Below are positions 1 to 5,578 of a stretch of DNA of 16,474 nt, piece after piece (the first letter of the stretch is position 1; each line of letters begins with the position of its first letter). Location: NCBI GenBank assembly GCA_022705265.1, contig JAKJEU010000008.1, positions 1 through 16,474 on the forward strand. The letters run 5' to 3'. This stretch comes from Pseudomonadota bacterium (GTDB taxonomy: Bacteria > Pseudomonadota > Alphaproteobacteria > JAKJEU01). The notes under the pieces are model-generated. The model was not told the origin of the DNA, searched no databases, and worked only from the letters and a program-made list of their open reading frames with translations. The translations under genes and the position numbers were made by a program.

Positions 1-1288
1 GAGTGCTATTTTTTCTAAAAAATACAAACGAATATCCAAATATAAGCCAAAAGATAAAGAAATAAGCATCTAATTGACTTTCTTTGCTTACAAATCTTAT
101 CGAAACCATGCAAACTGTAATTATGTAAATCAACATAAAAATCTTTGATAAATTTTCTTTTTTAAACCCATCAAAAGATCTTATAAAAACCGACAACAAC
201 AAAACCAAATTATATTCAATCAAAGAATTAAATACATAAGGAGCAATTATAGCATTGAAAAACCCTCCCAAAGCTCCACCAATTGAAAGATAAAGATAAA
301 ATTCGGTCAAATTTCCAGAACTTGGCCTTAATTCGTAAAGCCTTAAATGAGCCGTAATTGCAATTATAAAAAATACCAATAAATGTATAGAAATAACCGC
401 AAAAACATTTGAAGTTCCCGTAATAATGAACATGAACAAAATACTTAAAAAAGCAAGATGAAAATCAAATATTTTCTTTTTATTTTTAAGTAAAAAATCA
501 GAAAATCCAAAAATAAAGCTTAATAAATAAAGCCCCAAAGGTATCACCCACAACAAAGGCATAGGGTTTATATCAATGGTAAGTTTATTGGTAACGCCAA
601 TCATAAGGCTTGATGGGACAAAGCTTATAAATATCCATTTAAGCCTATCTTTTGTGGTTATTTGCTCTTTTGATTCTTGTTTGATTTCTTTTAATTCATG
701 TTTATCAGCTTCCCTTTGCCTTAAAAAGACCAAAAATAATGCAACAACAAAGAAAACGCTCCATAAATATCTTTGCGAACTTACCGCAAGATTCGTTTCA
801 ATATATATTGGGTATAAGAATAAAGCCAAAAAGCTTCCTAAATTACTTGCTCTGTATAAAAAATATGGATTGTCTCTTTTATAATTCGAAGAGGTCGCAA
901 AAAAGCTTTGTAATAACGGAGAACAGCTTGAAAGCACGAAGAAAGGAATAAATATCGACATCGCAAGGCTTGATAAAACAAAAAGTACTGGGTAATTCAC
1001 TAACCCTAAATAAGTCCTTAAATTCAAAGGCATAAAAAATACGATAGCCGAAAATAACAAGCCTAAATGAATCCATCTTTGTTTTTTAAGGCTGAAATTA
1101 CTTCTTAACTTATGAGCATAATAATAACCAAAAAGAAGTGTTACTTGATAAAATACCAAACAAACATTCCAAACATTTTGTGTACCACCCAACATTGGCA
1201 ATATCATTTTTGCAATCATAGGTTGTATCAAAAACAACAAAAAAGAAGTCAAAAATATAGTGATTGAAAATAAAAATCTTTGTTTCAT
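1..1288 (-). CDS. Fused spermidine-synthase-like polytopic membrane protein, N-terminal part (runs off left edge)
   Basis: The reverse strand is open without a stop from the ATG at 1288 to the window edge, giving 429 sense codons. It is almost wholly hydrophobic, with about nine or ten membrane segments. Residues 20-60 include IQPMIAKMILPMLGG, VWN, FYQV and GYYYAH, and about 90 residues before the edge lie LRPSSGNLTEFYL and GGALGGFFNAIIAP. I recognise these as hallmarks of the membrane domain of proteins annotated as fused MFS/spermidine synthase or spermidine-synthase-like. In that family a cytoplasmic methyltransferase-fold domain usually follows; if present it lies beyond the edge, so polyamine synthesis cannot be claimed. 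The start is supported by AAAGG about 9 nt upstream and an in-frame TGA just before it. The substrate is unknown. Family assignment is fairly sure; activity is not. Confidence 0.82.
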   Translation of the reverse strand, partial: MKQRFLFSITIFLTSFLLFLIQPMIAKMILPMLGGTQNVWNVCLVFYQVTLLFGYYYAHKLRSNFSLKKQRWIHLGLLFSAIVFFMPLNLRTYLGLVNYPVLFVLSSLAMSIFIPFFVLSSCSPLLQSFFATSSNYKRDNPYFLYRASNLGSFLALFLYPIYIETNLAVSSQRYLWSVFFVVALFLVFLRQREADKHELKEIKQESKEQITTKDRLKWIFISFVPSSLMIGVTNKLTIDINPMPLLWVIPLGLYLLSFIFGFSDFLLKNKKKIFDFHLAFLSILFMFIITGTSNVFAVISIHLLVFFIIAITAHLRLYELRPSSGNLTEFYLYLSIGGALGGFFNAIIAPYVFNSLIEYNLVLLLSVFIRSFDGFKKENLSKIFMLIYIITVCMVSIRFVSKESQLDAYFFIFWLIFGYSFVFFRKNST

Positions 1289-1302
1289 GCCCGTTACCTT
1301 TT

Positions 1303-1410
1303 TTATATTTTTCCAATAATATCAAGCCTTTTAAGGCCATTATCATCTTTTAAAAACATATCATAACAATTTTTATACAATGTCTCAAATATATAATTGA
1401 TAACCTTCAT
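1303..1410 (-). CDS. Possible 35-residue small ORF upstream of the membrane-protein gene
   Basis: A 35-codon frame (MKVINYIFETLY... ending LDIIGKI) stops 14 nt before the ATG of the downstream membrane-protein gene on the same strand. Its composition looks protein-like, with alternating charged and hydrophobic residues and a DDNGLKRLD stretch. Against it, no Shine-Dalgarno sequence precedes its ATG. A six-codon mini-frame with a better ribosome site (AAAAGG) overlaps that ATG as ATGA, so it could only be reached by coupling. It may be a leader ORF, a remnant of an older gene, or chance. I do not recognise it. Confidence 0.22.
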   Translation of the reverse strand: MKVINYIFETLYKNCYDMFLKDDNGLKRLDIIGKI

Positions 1411-1473
1411 AATTTTATATATAACATATTACCTTTTTAATAAGTCATTGTTTTTACTTGATAAAAATAATAG

Positions 1474-1501
1474 TTGACAATATTCATAAATAATTTATAC
1501 T
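1474..1501 (+). promoter_or_regulatory. Sigma70-type promoter for rplM-rpsI
   Basis: TTGACA (1474-1479), a 16-bp spacer and TATACT (1496-1501) form a near-consensus promoter about 48 bp before the rplM start. This fits a highly expressed ribosomal-protein operon. The rest of the 1289-1549 gap is AT-rich. It holds a GCCTT-TT-AAGGC inverted repeat (1326-1337) and the possible small ORF, and nothing else I can name. Confidence 0.75.
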
Positions 1502-1549
1502 TCAAACTCAATTAATAATTTTAACTTTAAAAAACAAAGAGTGGTATTT

Positions 1550-2023
1550 ATGAAAAAACAAACAATTTCGATTAAGCCTTCTGAAGTTACAAAGAAGTGG
1601 TATTTGGTCGACGCTGAAGGGCTCGTACTCGGAAGACTCGCTTCTATCGTATCTAAGATTTTAAGAGGCAAACACAAAACAATTTACACTCCACATATTG
1701 ATTGTGGTGACTATGTTGTTATCGTCAACGCTGAAAAAGTTGCTTTGACAGGTGGCAATAAGGCTGAACAACTTACATACTTTAAACACACAGGATATGC
1801 TGGAAGCGAAACTTTCACACCTGCTAAAAAAGTATTAGAAGGAAATCACCCTGAAAGAGTTATTCAAAAGGCTGTTCAAAGAATGATCACAAGAAACAAA
1901 CTTGGAAGAGCTGTTCTTACAAAGCTTAAAGTATATCAAGGTCCAAACCATCCTCATACTTCACAAAATCCAGAAATTTTGGATATTGCTAAGATGAACA
2001 GAAAAAATTCTAGGAGCGTATAA
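1550..2023 (+). CDS. rplM: 50S ribosomal protein L13
   Basis: L13 is an early-assembling protein of the large ribosomal subunit. The 157-residue product matches the family throughout: KKWYLVDAEGLVLGRLAS near the N-terminus, LRGKHK, HIDCGDYVVIVNA, the KLTGNK-like stretch ALTGGNKAEQ, and NPHERVIQKAV-like HPERVIQKAVQRM. The C-terminus continues about 15 residues past the usual KVY.G..HPH end, as in many Alphaproteobacteria. I chose the ATG at 1550 because GAG (1539-1541) sits 8 nt upstream; a GTG at 1541 in the same frame would add three residues. The stop overlaps the rpsI start as TAATG, so the two are translationally coupled. Intact and unremarkable. Confidence 0.97.
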   Translation: MKKQTISIKPSEVTKKWYLVDAEGLVLGRLASIVSKILRGKHKTIYTPHIDCGDYVVIVNAEKVALTGGNKAEQLTYFKHTGYAGSETFTPAKKVLEGNHPERVIQKAVQRMITRNKLGRAVLTKLKVYQGPNHPHTSQNPEILDIAKMNRKNSRSV

Positions 2024-2511
2024 TGTCAGAAGTATCATTGCAAAATTTAAAAGCTGAAATGAAAGCTATGGAATCTAAGAAAACTGTAACTGAAACAGTT
2101 AAAAAGACTCCTAAAAAAGACAAATTGGGTCGTTCTTATGCAACTGGTAAAAGAAAAAATGCTGTTGCAAGAGTTTGGTTAAGCATGGGTAAAGGTAACA
2201 TTACTGTAAACGGTAAAGACCTTGAAACATACTTCCCAAGACCTGTTTTAAGAATGATTATCAACCAACCTTTTGGAATCACAAACAGAGTTGGTCAATT
2301 TGATGTAAACTGCACTGTTTCTGGTGGTGGTTTATCTGGTCAAGCTGGTGCTTTAAGACATGGTATTTCAAAATGTTTAGATCTTTTTGAACCAGAATTA
2401 AGAGCTGCTTTGAAAAAAGCTGGTTTCTTAACTCGTGATAGCCGTGTTGTTGAAAGAAAGAAATACGGTAAAGCAAAAGCAAGAAGAAGCTTCCAATTCT
2501 CAAAGAGATAA
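2023..2511 (+). CDS. rpsI: 30S ribosomal protein S9
   Basis: S9 belongs to the head of the small ribosomal subunit, with a basic C-terminal tail reaching towards the P-site tRNA. The 162-residue protein has about 35 extra charged N-terminal residues, a feature of alphaproteobacterial S9. The core then starts GRSYATGKRKNAVARVWL, continues through NGKDLETYFPRPVLR, GGGLSGQAGALRHGI and LTRDSRVVERKKYG, and ends RRSFQFSKR, the canonical final residues. A strong AGGAG (2012-2016) lies inside the end of rplM, 6 nt before the ATG. It is the second gene of a two-gene operon and is followed directly by a hairpin terminator. Confidence 0.97.
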   Translation: MSEVSLQNLKAEMKAMESKKTVTETVKKTPKKDKLGRSYATGKRKNAVARVWLSMGKGNITVNGKDLETYFPRPVLRMIINQPFGITNRVGQFDVNCTVSGGGLSGQAGALRHGISKCLDLFEPELRAALKKAGFLTRDSRVVERKKYGKAKARRSFQFSKR

Positions 2512-2533
2512 TCTTTTTGAATGTGCAAAAATT

Positions 2534-2570
2534 AAAAGGGGTGATTATTTCGCCCCTTTTTTTTATTTTT
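2534..2570 (+). terminator. Rho-independent terminator after rpsI
   Basis: A 10-bp stem, AAAAGGGGTG paired with CGCCCCTTTT (one G-T pair), with a 7-nt loop ATTATTT, is followed by a T-rich run. On the other strand the hairpin is also followed by T-rich sequence, so it can serve the convergent KAP gene that ends at 2582. Confidence 0.88.
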
Positions 2571-2581
2571 ATCAATTAGTT

Positions 2582-3115
2582 TTATTCCGGTTTAAATCTT
2601 GTTACTAAATCGTTTACAAGCCTTGTATAAAAATCAATTTCATTATTTTTTAAACCAAAGTTATCGATATTGTTATTTTTTGAAGACCTTTCTTTGCACG
2701 AAAGATAAACTGTATGCCACCAATTCCAATCATCAGGAGAATCAGCACCGTTAATCAAAGACCTTATCTTATCACAAGCCTTTCTTAATGCTCCAAAAGT
2801 AAGCCCTTCTTTGATTGCAAGTTGAGTTATCTCTTCTAATAACCCATCAAAGTCATTTTTTGATTTTCTTTTTTCCACCAATATTTTCTTTTCAAAAGCC
2901 AATTTCATATCATCTTTTGTAATAAATTGACGGACAAGCTTTCCATAACTTTTTTTCAAATCAGGTTTAAACGACCTTTCAAAATTTATTACCTTCCTAA
3001 GATAAATATCCCTTGCCTTATTACCATAAGTTTTTACAACAAAATCTTCTATTACTTCTTTTGAAAACACGAAAATTATAAAAAGCCCATCTATATCAAA
3101 AAAAATGTTTTGCAA
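2582..3115 (-). CDS. KAP-family P-loop NTPase, C-terminal part (separated by a frameshift)
   Basis: This frame continues the KAP NTPase encoded just upstream, after a one-base shift. Reading from the run of T at 3105-3098 it gives FDIDGLFIIFVFSKEVIEDFV. That is what normally follows the Walker B block in KAP proteins: the hydrophobic strand of the sensor-1 region, then a D/E-x-I motif. The rest is charged and helical, with a WNWW motif and no membrane segments, and ends RLVNDLVTRFKPE. The Met at 3115 is only a nominal start: it lies inside the upstream reading frame and has no convincing ribosome site. It is probably not translated alone, except by slippage or if the extra T is an assembly error. 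Joined to the upstream part it makes a 363-residue protein. Confidence 0.68.
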   Translation of the reverse strand: MQNIFFDIDGLFIIFVFSKEVIEDFVVKTYGNKARDIYLRKVINFERSFKPDLKKSYGKLVRQFITKDDMKLAFEKKILVEKRKSKNDFDGLLEEITQLAIKEGLTFGALRKACDKIRSLINGADSPDDWNWWHTVYLSCKERSSKNNNIDNFGLKNNEIDFYTRLVNDLVTRFKPE

Positions 3116-3674
3116 CTTCCAAAGTTCTTAAAGCAGTATAATGAGAACATCTATCCAAATCATCAATGAACAAAATCAATCGCTTTCCTAGCAACATTCT
3201 TATACTTCGTTCAATCTCCCCTCTTAAATTTTTAATTGGATCAATGGAATTATCAATTTCATCAAACAAAATTTCTTTTGGCTCTGATTTTGTTATATTC
3301 ATACTCGCATCTCTTACAATATCTCTAAGCCTTATAAGAGTATCGATTCTGTCCATTCTTTTGAATGCTTTTATAAGCTCCTTTGCCATAACGATAAAAG
3401 CCTCAGGGACATATTCCATCTCCCAGGCGCTGTAATAATGGGACGCACAATTTCGTAATTTTAAAAATTCGCAAAATCTTGTAACAAAATGCGTTTTACC
3501 AATCCCAAAATCAGCATCTAAAAGCATGATATTAGGTGTATCGTATGTTCTTATCTCTTTAAAGAAATTTTCGGCATATTCCTCGGCTCCGACATAAGTA
3601 TCGTCCCAAAGATTACCTTTTATTTTATAAAATTCCTCCTCAGAGAGCTTATAGATATTTGATTTATCCTTCAT
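3096..3674 (-). CDS. KAP-family P-loop NTPase, N-terminal part (frameshifted)
   Basis: KAP NTPases are STAND-like P-loop ATPases, often membrane-associated. Some take part in phage exclusion or signalling, and many have no known role. Visible motifs are Walker A DADFGIGKTHFV at residues 53-64 and Walker B RLILFIDDLDRC, followed by LRTLEVAKHFF. The block IDDLDRC...LE..K is the KAP signature. The frame then hits TGA after a run of eight T (3098-3105); seven would let it continue into the C-terminal part. The protein is short for the family and lacks the membrane insertion often found between Walker A and B. The start has a strong AAAGGAG about 6 nt upstream, and a candidate promoter lies in the 81-bp gap after the lipoprotein gene. 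Broken or mis-assembled; the family call is firm. Confidence 0.8.
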   Translation of the reverse strand: MKDKSNIYKLSEEEFYKIKGNLWDDTYVGAEEYAENFFKEIRTYDTPNIMLLDADFGIGKTHFVTRFCEFLKLRNCASHYYSAWEMEYVPEAFIVMAKELIKAFKRMDRIDTLIRLRDIVRDASMNITKSEPKEILFDEIDNSIDPIKNLRGEIERSIRMLLGKRLILFIDDLDRCSHYTALRTLEVAKHFF

Positions 3675-3718
3675 ACAAGCTCCTTTCGTTAATAAAAACG
3701 ATACTTCTTAACTATATT

Positions 3719-3752
3719 ATTATACCATAAATATTAATAACAGATAAATTTT
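3719..3752 (-). promoter_or_regulatory. Candidate promoter for the KAP NTPase gene
   Basis: On the minus strand TATAAT (3724-3719) is preceded by TGG, making an extended -10 (TGG-TATAAT). A weak -35 candidate, TTATCT, lies 17 bp further upstream. It sits between the lipoprotein stop and the KAP start, leaving a leader of about 40 nt. This suggests the KAP gene has its own transcript. Confidence 0.5.
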
Positions 3753-3755
3753 TTA

Positions 3756-4496
3756 TTAGTATTGCAATTTATCAAATCCATTTTGATGCGAAACCCCTTT
3801 TAAAAGCTTAATTTTTTCATCATCGTTCACAAATTCTTTCGTAATAATATAAGGGATAACTTTATCCTCATCTCCGACATAATGAATTTGAGGAATTTTC
3901 AAAAAATCCTCTCTAAAATCCTTTAAACTTAACGATTTATCCAAAAATGCAAGATTATGATATTTTACCCAAGTCTCCCAATCAAGATTTCCTGCAATCG
4001 TGATTATTTTAACAACTTTGATATCGTGATTTAAAACCGCAACAAGCCCAGCAACCTGAGCCCCGCCTGAATACCCTATTAAAACCACATCAGCACTTCC
4101 CACGATTGATTTAATGGCATAAGACACAGATTCGATTACTTCCTTTGAAAATCTTGCATTCGACCAATAAGAAGAATTACATTCCTTGTCTTTTACATAT
4201 TGGCAAGGTCTTGCAAGGTAAATGACATTATCCGCACCATCTTTAAAAGCAATATCGCGAAACATATGTCCCCTTGGCGTTGGATTCTTTGTTACTCTTC
4301 CGTGAAAATCAAAAGCACTCCCATCGCCTTCGATATAAATTTTATAAGGCGACTCTTTATTTTTAATGCTCTGCCACGAGGCAATTTTAAATTTTGGAGT
4401 GTTTACTTCATGATAATGAAAATTTTTTGGGTATTCATATTTATATGAGCAACCAAATAAAAACATCAGCAATATCAAATATTTACATTTTTTCAT
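3756..4496 (-). CDS. Lipoprotein alpha/beta hydrolase of unknown substrate
   Basis: A predicted lipoprotein of 246 residues: a basic start MKKCKY, a hydrophobic stretch and the lipobox LFGC with Cys16 as the lipidated residue, so it should be envelope-anchored. The body has alpha/beta-hydrolase marks: IEGDG (residues 55-59, probable oxyanion region), YLARPCQ (93-99), the nucleophile elbow GYSGG with Ser143, AGNLDWETW, the acid Asp211 in VGDEDKVIP, and His237 in GVSHQNG. This block order is that of a widespread unnamed proteobacterial family. Cys98 and Cys106 could form a disulfide. I placed the start at the ATG of 4496; a GTG one codon upstream is possible, and no strong ribosome site is visible. 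The substrate is unknown (esterase or lipase type is an inference). Confidence 0.78.
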   Translation of the reverse strand: MKKCKYLILLMFLFGCSYKYEYPKNFHYHEVNTPKFKIASWQSIKNKESPYKIYIEGDGSAFDFHGRVTKNPTPRGHMFRDIAFKDGADNVIYLARPCQYVKDKECNSSYWSNARFSKEVIESVSYAIKSIVGSADVVLIGYSGGAQVAGLVAVLNHDIKVVKIITIAGNLDWETWVKYHNLAFLDKSLSLKDFREDFLKIPQIHYVGDEDKVIPYIITKEFVNDDEKIKLLKGVSHQNGFDKLQY

Positions 4497-4539
4497 CACT
4501 CTATAATATCACTTTTTTAAAAAAAATAGTAAGACAATA

Positions 4540-4569
4540 TTTACTTTTATAAACTAAACTTACTATTAT
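4540..4569 (+). promoter_or_regulatory. Candidate promoter for ftsB
   Basis: TTTACT (4540-4545), an 18-bp spacer and TATTAT (4564-4569) make a reasonable sigma70-type promoter. Transcription would begin around 4576, at the first in-frame ATG. That favours the second ATG (4600), which has its own AGGG ribosome site, as the true start. Confidence 0.42.
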
Positions 4570-4599
4570 CAAGTAATGATAAATTTAGGGCTTAGTATT

Positions 4600-4902
4600 A
4601 TGCTTTTTAACAATATATTAAAAAAATTGAGATTCTTACCGTTATTAATCGCAATAGCATTATCAAGCTATTTTGCTTGGCATGGCTATTACGGCCCACG
4701 AGGTTATAAAAAACTTCAAGAGTTAAGAACAGAATACAACAAAACCCTTAAAGCTAACCAAGAAATTGAACAAGAAAAAATGAAATTATCTTTAAAAGTA
4801 AAAAATATGTACTCAAATAACATCGATGCTGATTTACTTGACGAAATGGCAAGAAAAGTATTGAATTTTGCAAATGACGAGGATATTATCATTTTTGATT
4901 GA
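4600..4902 (+). CDS. ftsB: Cell-division protein FtsB / septum formation initiator (DivIC-like)
   Basis: FtsB is a small bitopic inner-membrane protein that joins FtsL and FtsQ in the divisome. The 100-residue product has a short basic N-terminus, one membrane helix (about residues 11-27, FLPLLIAIALSSYFAW) and the segment HGYYGPRGYKKLQEL. A coiled coil rich in E, K and L follows, then the terminal block DADLLDEMARKVLNFANDEDIIIF, matching the DPDLLDE.ARR.LGYA...E.V.. ending of alphaproteobacterial FtsB. I prefer the ATG at 4600 (AGGG at 4587-4590); the ATG at 4576 would add eight residues and be nearly leaderless. Its stop codon lies inside the rpsT promoter. In many Alphaproteobacteria ftsB sits between eno and pdhA, so this location beside rpsT-dnaA is less usual. 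Confidence 0.85.
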   Translation: MLFNNILKKLRFLPLLIAIALSSYFAWHGYYGPRGYKKLQELRTEYNKTLKANQEIEQEKMKLSLKVKNMYSNNIDADLLDEMARKVLNFANDEDIIIFD

Positions 4903-4927
4903 CATTTGTTATATTTTTATATATAAA
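4899..4927 (+). promoter_or_regulatory. Promoter for rpsT
   Basis: TTGACA (4899-4904), a 17-bp spacer and TATAAA (4922-4927) form a strong promoter. The -35 hexamer contains the TGA stop codon of ftsB, so the two genes overlap in regulatory sequence although rpsT can be expressed alone. Confidence 0.75.
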
Positions 4928-4966
4928 ATCATAAAATCATTATAAAATTCTAAGGATTAAAAAAAA

Positions 4967-5227
4967 ATGGCGAATACAAAATCGGCAAAAAAACGCACTC
5001 GTAAGACTATAAGACAAACTCTTGTAAACAAGAACATCAAAAACCGCGTTCGTACTTTTATTAAAAAAGTTGAAGAAGCTATGTTAAAAGACAAAGATAC
5101 AGCTAAGGCTGCTTTGGTTACTGCTGAATCAGAAATGATGAAGGGCGTAAGCAAAGGCGTTGTTAATAAAAACAATGCTTCAAGAAAAATTTCAAGATTG
5201 TTTGCAAAAATTAAAACATTAGCTTAA
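4967..5227 (+). CDS. rpsT: 30S ribosomal protein S20
   Basis: S20 is a small basic three-helix protein that binds 16S rRNA in the lower body of the small subunit. The 86-residue sequence starts with the family signature MANTKSAKKRTRKTIRQT and includes NKNIKNRVRTFIKK and KGVVNKNNASRKISRL, the conserved K.GiihkN.AaRkkSRL block. Ribosome site AAGGA (4951-4955) precedes a run of A. It has its own promoter and is closed by a long hairpin terminator. The order rpsT-dnaA is a known alphaproteobacterial arrangement and helps place the organism. Confidence 0.97.
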   Translation: MANTKSAKKRTRKTIRQTLVNKNIKNRVRTFIKKVEEAMLKDKDTAKAALVTAESEMMKGVSKGVVNKNNASRKISRLFAKIKTLA

Positions 5228-5257
5228 TAGCTTTTAGTAAAAATTTTAGACAATATA

Positions 5258-5311
5258 GACAAAAAATTTCACTCCCTTATATTTAGGGTGAGGGATTTTT
5301 TGTCTTTTTAT
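5258..5311 (+). terminator. Long-stem terminator after rpsT
   Basis: GACAAAAAAT (5258-5267) pairs perfectly with ATTTTTTGTC (5295-5304). The inner arms CACTCCC and GGGTGAGGG add an imperfect G+C-rich section around a TTATATTTA loop, and T-rich sequence follows. It separates rpsT from the dnaA leader. Confidence 0.8.
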
Positions 5312-5334
5312 TTTTAAACCTATTTTATACAATT

Positions 5335-5429
5335 TTAAAGACTCCTTAAAGACTCTTGAATTTTCAAAAAAGCTTGAAAAATCATATAGTTATAAAAAAT
5401 TACCGAAAAATTATAATCTTATCAGAGTC
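5335..5429 (+). promoter_or_regulatory. Cell-cycle-type motif cluster in the dnaA leader
   Basis: TTAAAGACTC occurs twice in tandem (5335-5344 and 5346-5355). Together they give TTAA-N7-TTAA (5335-5349), the form of the alphaproteobacterial CtrA binding site. Each copy carries a GACTC, and a GAGTC follows at 5425-5429, so there are three GANTC (CcrM methylation type) sites in about 90 bp. In Caulobacter, dnaA transcription is known to respond to GANTC methylation. That these sites work here is inference; TTAA-N7-TTAA arises easily in AT-rich DNA. I see no DnaA-box cluster in the whole 5228-5578 gap. Confidence 0.4.
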
Positions 5430-5463
5430 AAGAATTTTATCTTTTTTTTTGCCGTTCAGGTTA

Positions 5464-5492
5464 TTGCATTATTATTTTTTTCTGTTTATAAA
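5464..5492 (+). promoter_or_regulatory. Candidate dnaA promoter
   Basis: TTGCAT (5464-5469), a 17-bp spacer and TATAAA (5487-5492) lie about 80 bp before the dnaA start. The -10 is good and the -35 weak. It lies downstream of the tandem TTAAAGACTC repeats, so a factor bound there would sit 35-130 bp upstream of the -35. Confidence 0.42.
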
Positions 5493-5578
5493 AGATGAGT
5501 AACTTTTCAAAGAAATTGGAAATGTCATAAATTTATGGACATAAATAAATTAAGTAATAAGAATAAATTAGGATGAAT

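Noticed and set aside
576..884. A 102-codon plus-strand frame
   Set aside because: It is antisense to the membrane-protein gene and has no family resemblance or ribosome site; AT-rich hydrophobic genes give such frames by chance.
1326..1338. GCCTT-TT-AAGGC palindrome as a terminator or operator
   Set aside because: A 2-nt loop cannot form a stable hairpin and there is no T tract; it is a single occurrence with no supporting context.
1110..1346. A 78-codon minus-strand frame, and a similar one at 879-1076
   Set aside because: Both are other-frame readings of the spermidine-synthase-like membrane gene, whose own frame is open from 1288 to the edge and matches a known family.
2279..2575. Minus-strand frame of 98 codons over rpsI
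   Set aside because: It is antisense to a highly conserved ribosomal gene, crosses the terminator, and is low-complexity His/Gln/Leu sequence.
5312..5578. Replication origin in the dnaA leader
   Set aside because: The region is AT-rich but I find no cluster of TTATNCACA-type DnaA boxes on either strand, and oriC in Alphaproteobacteria is often elsewhere.
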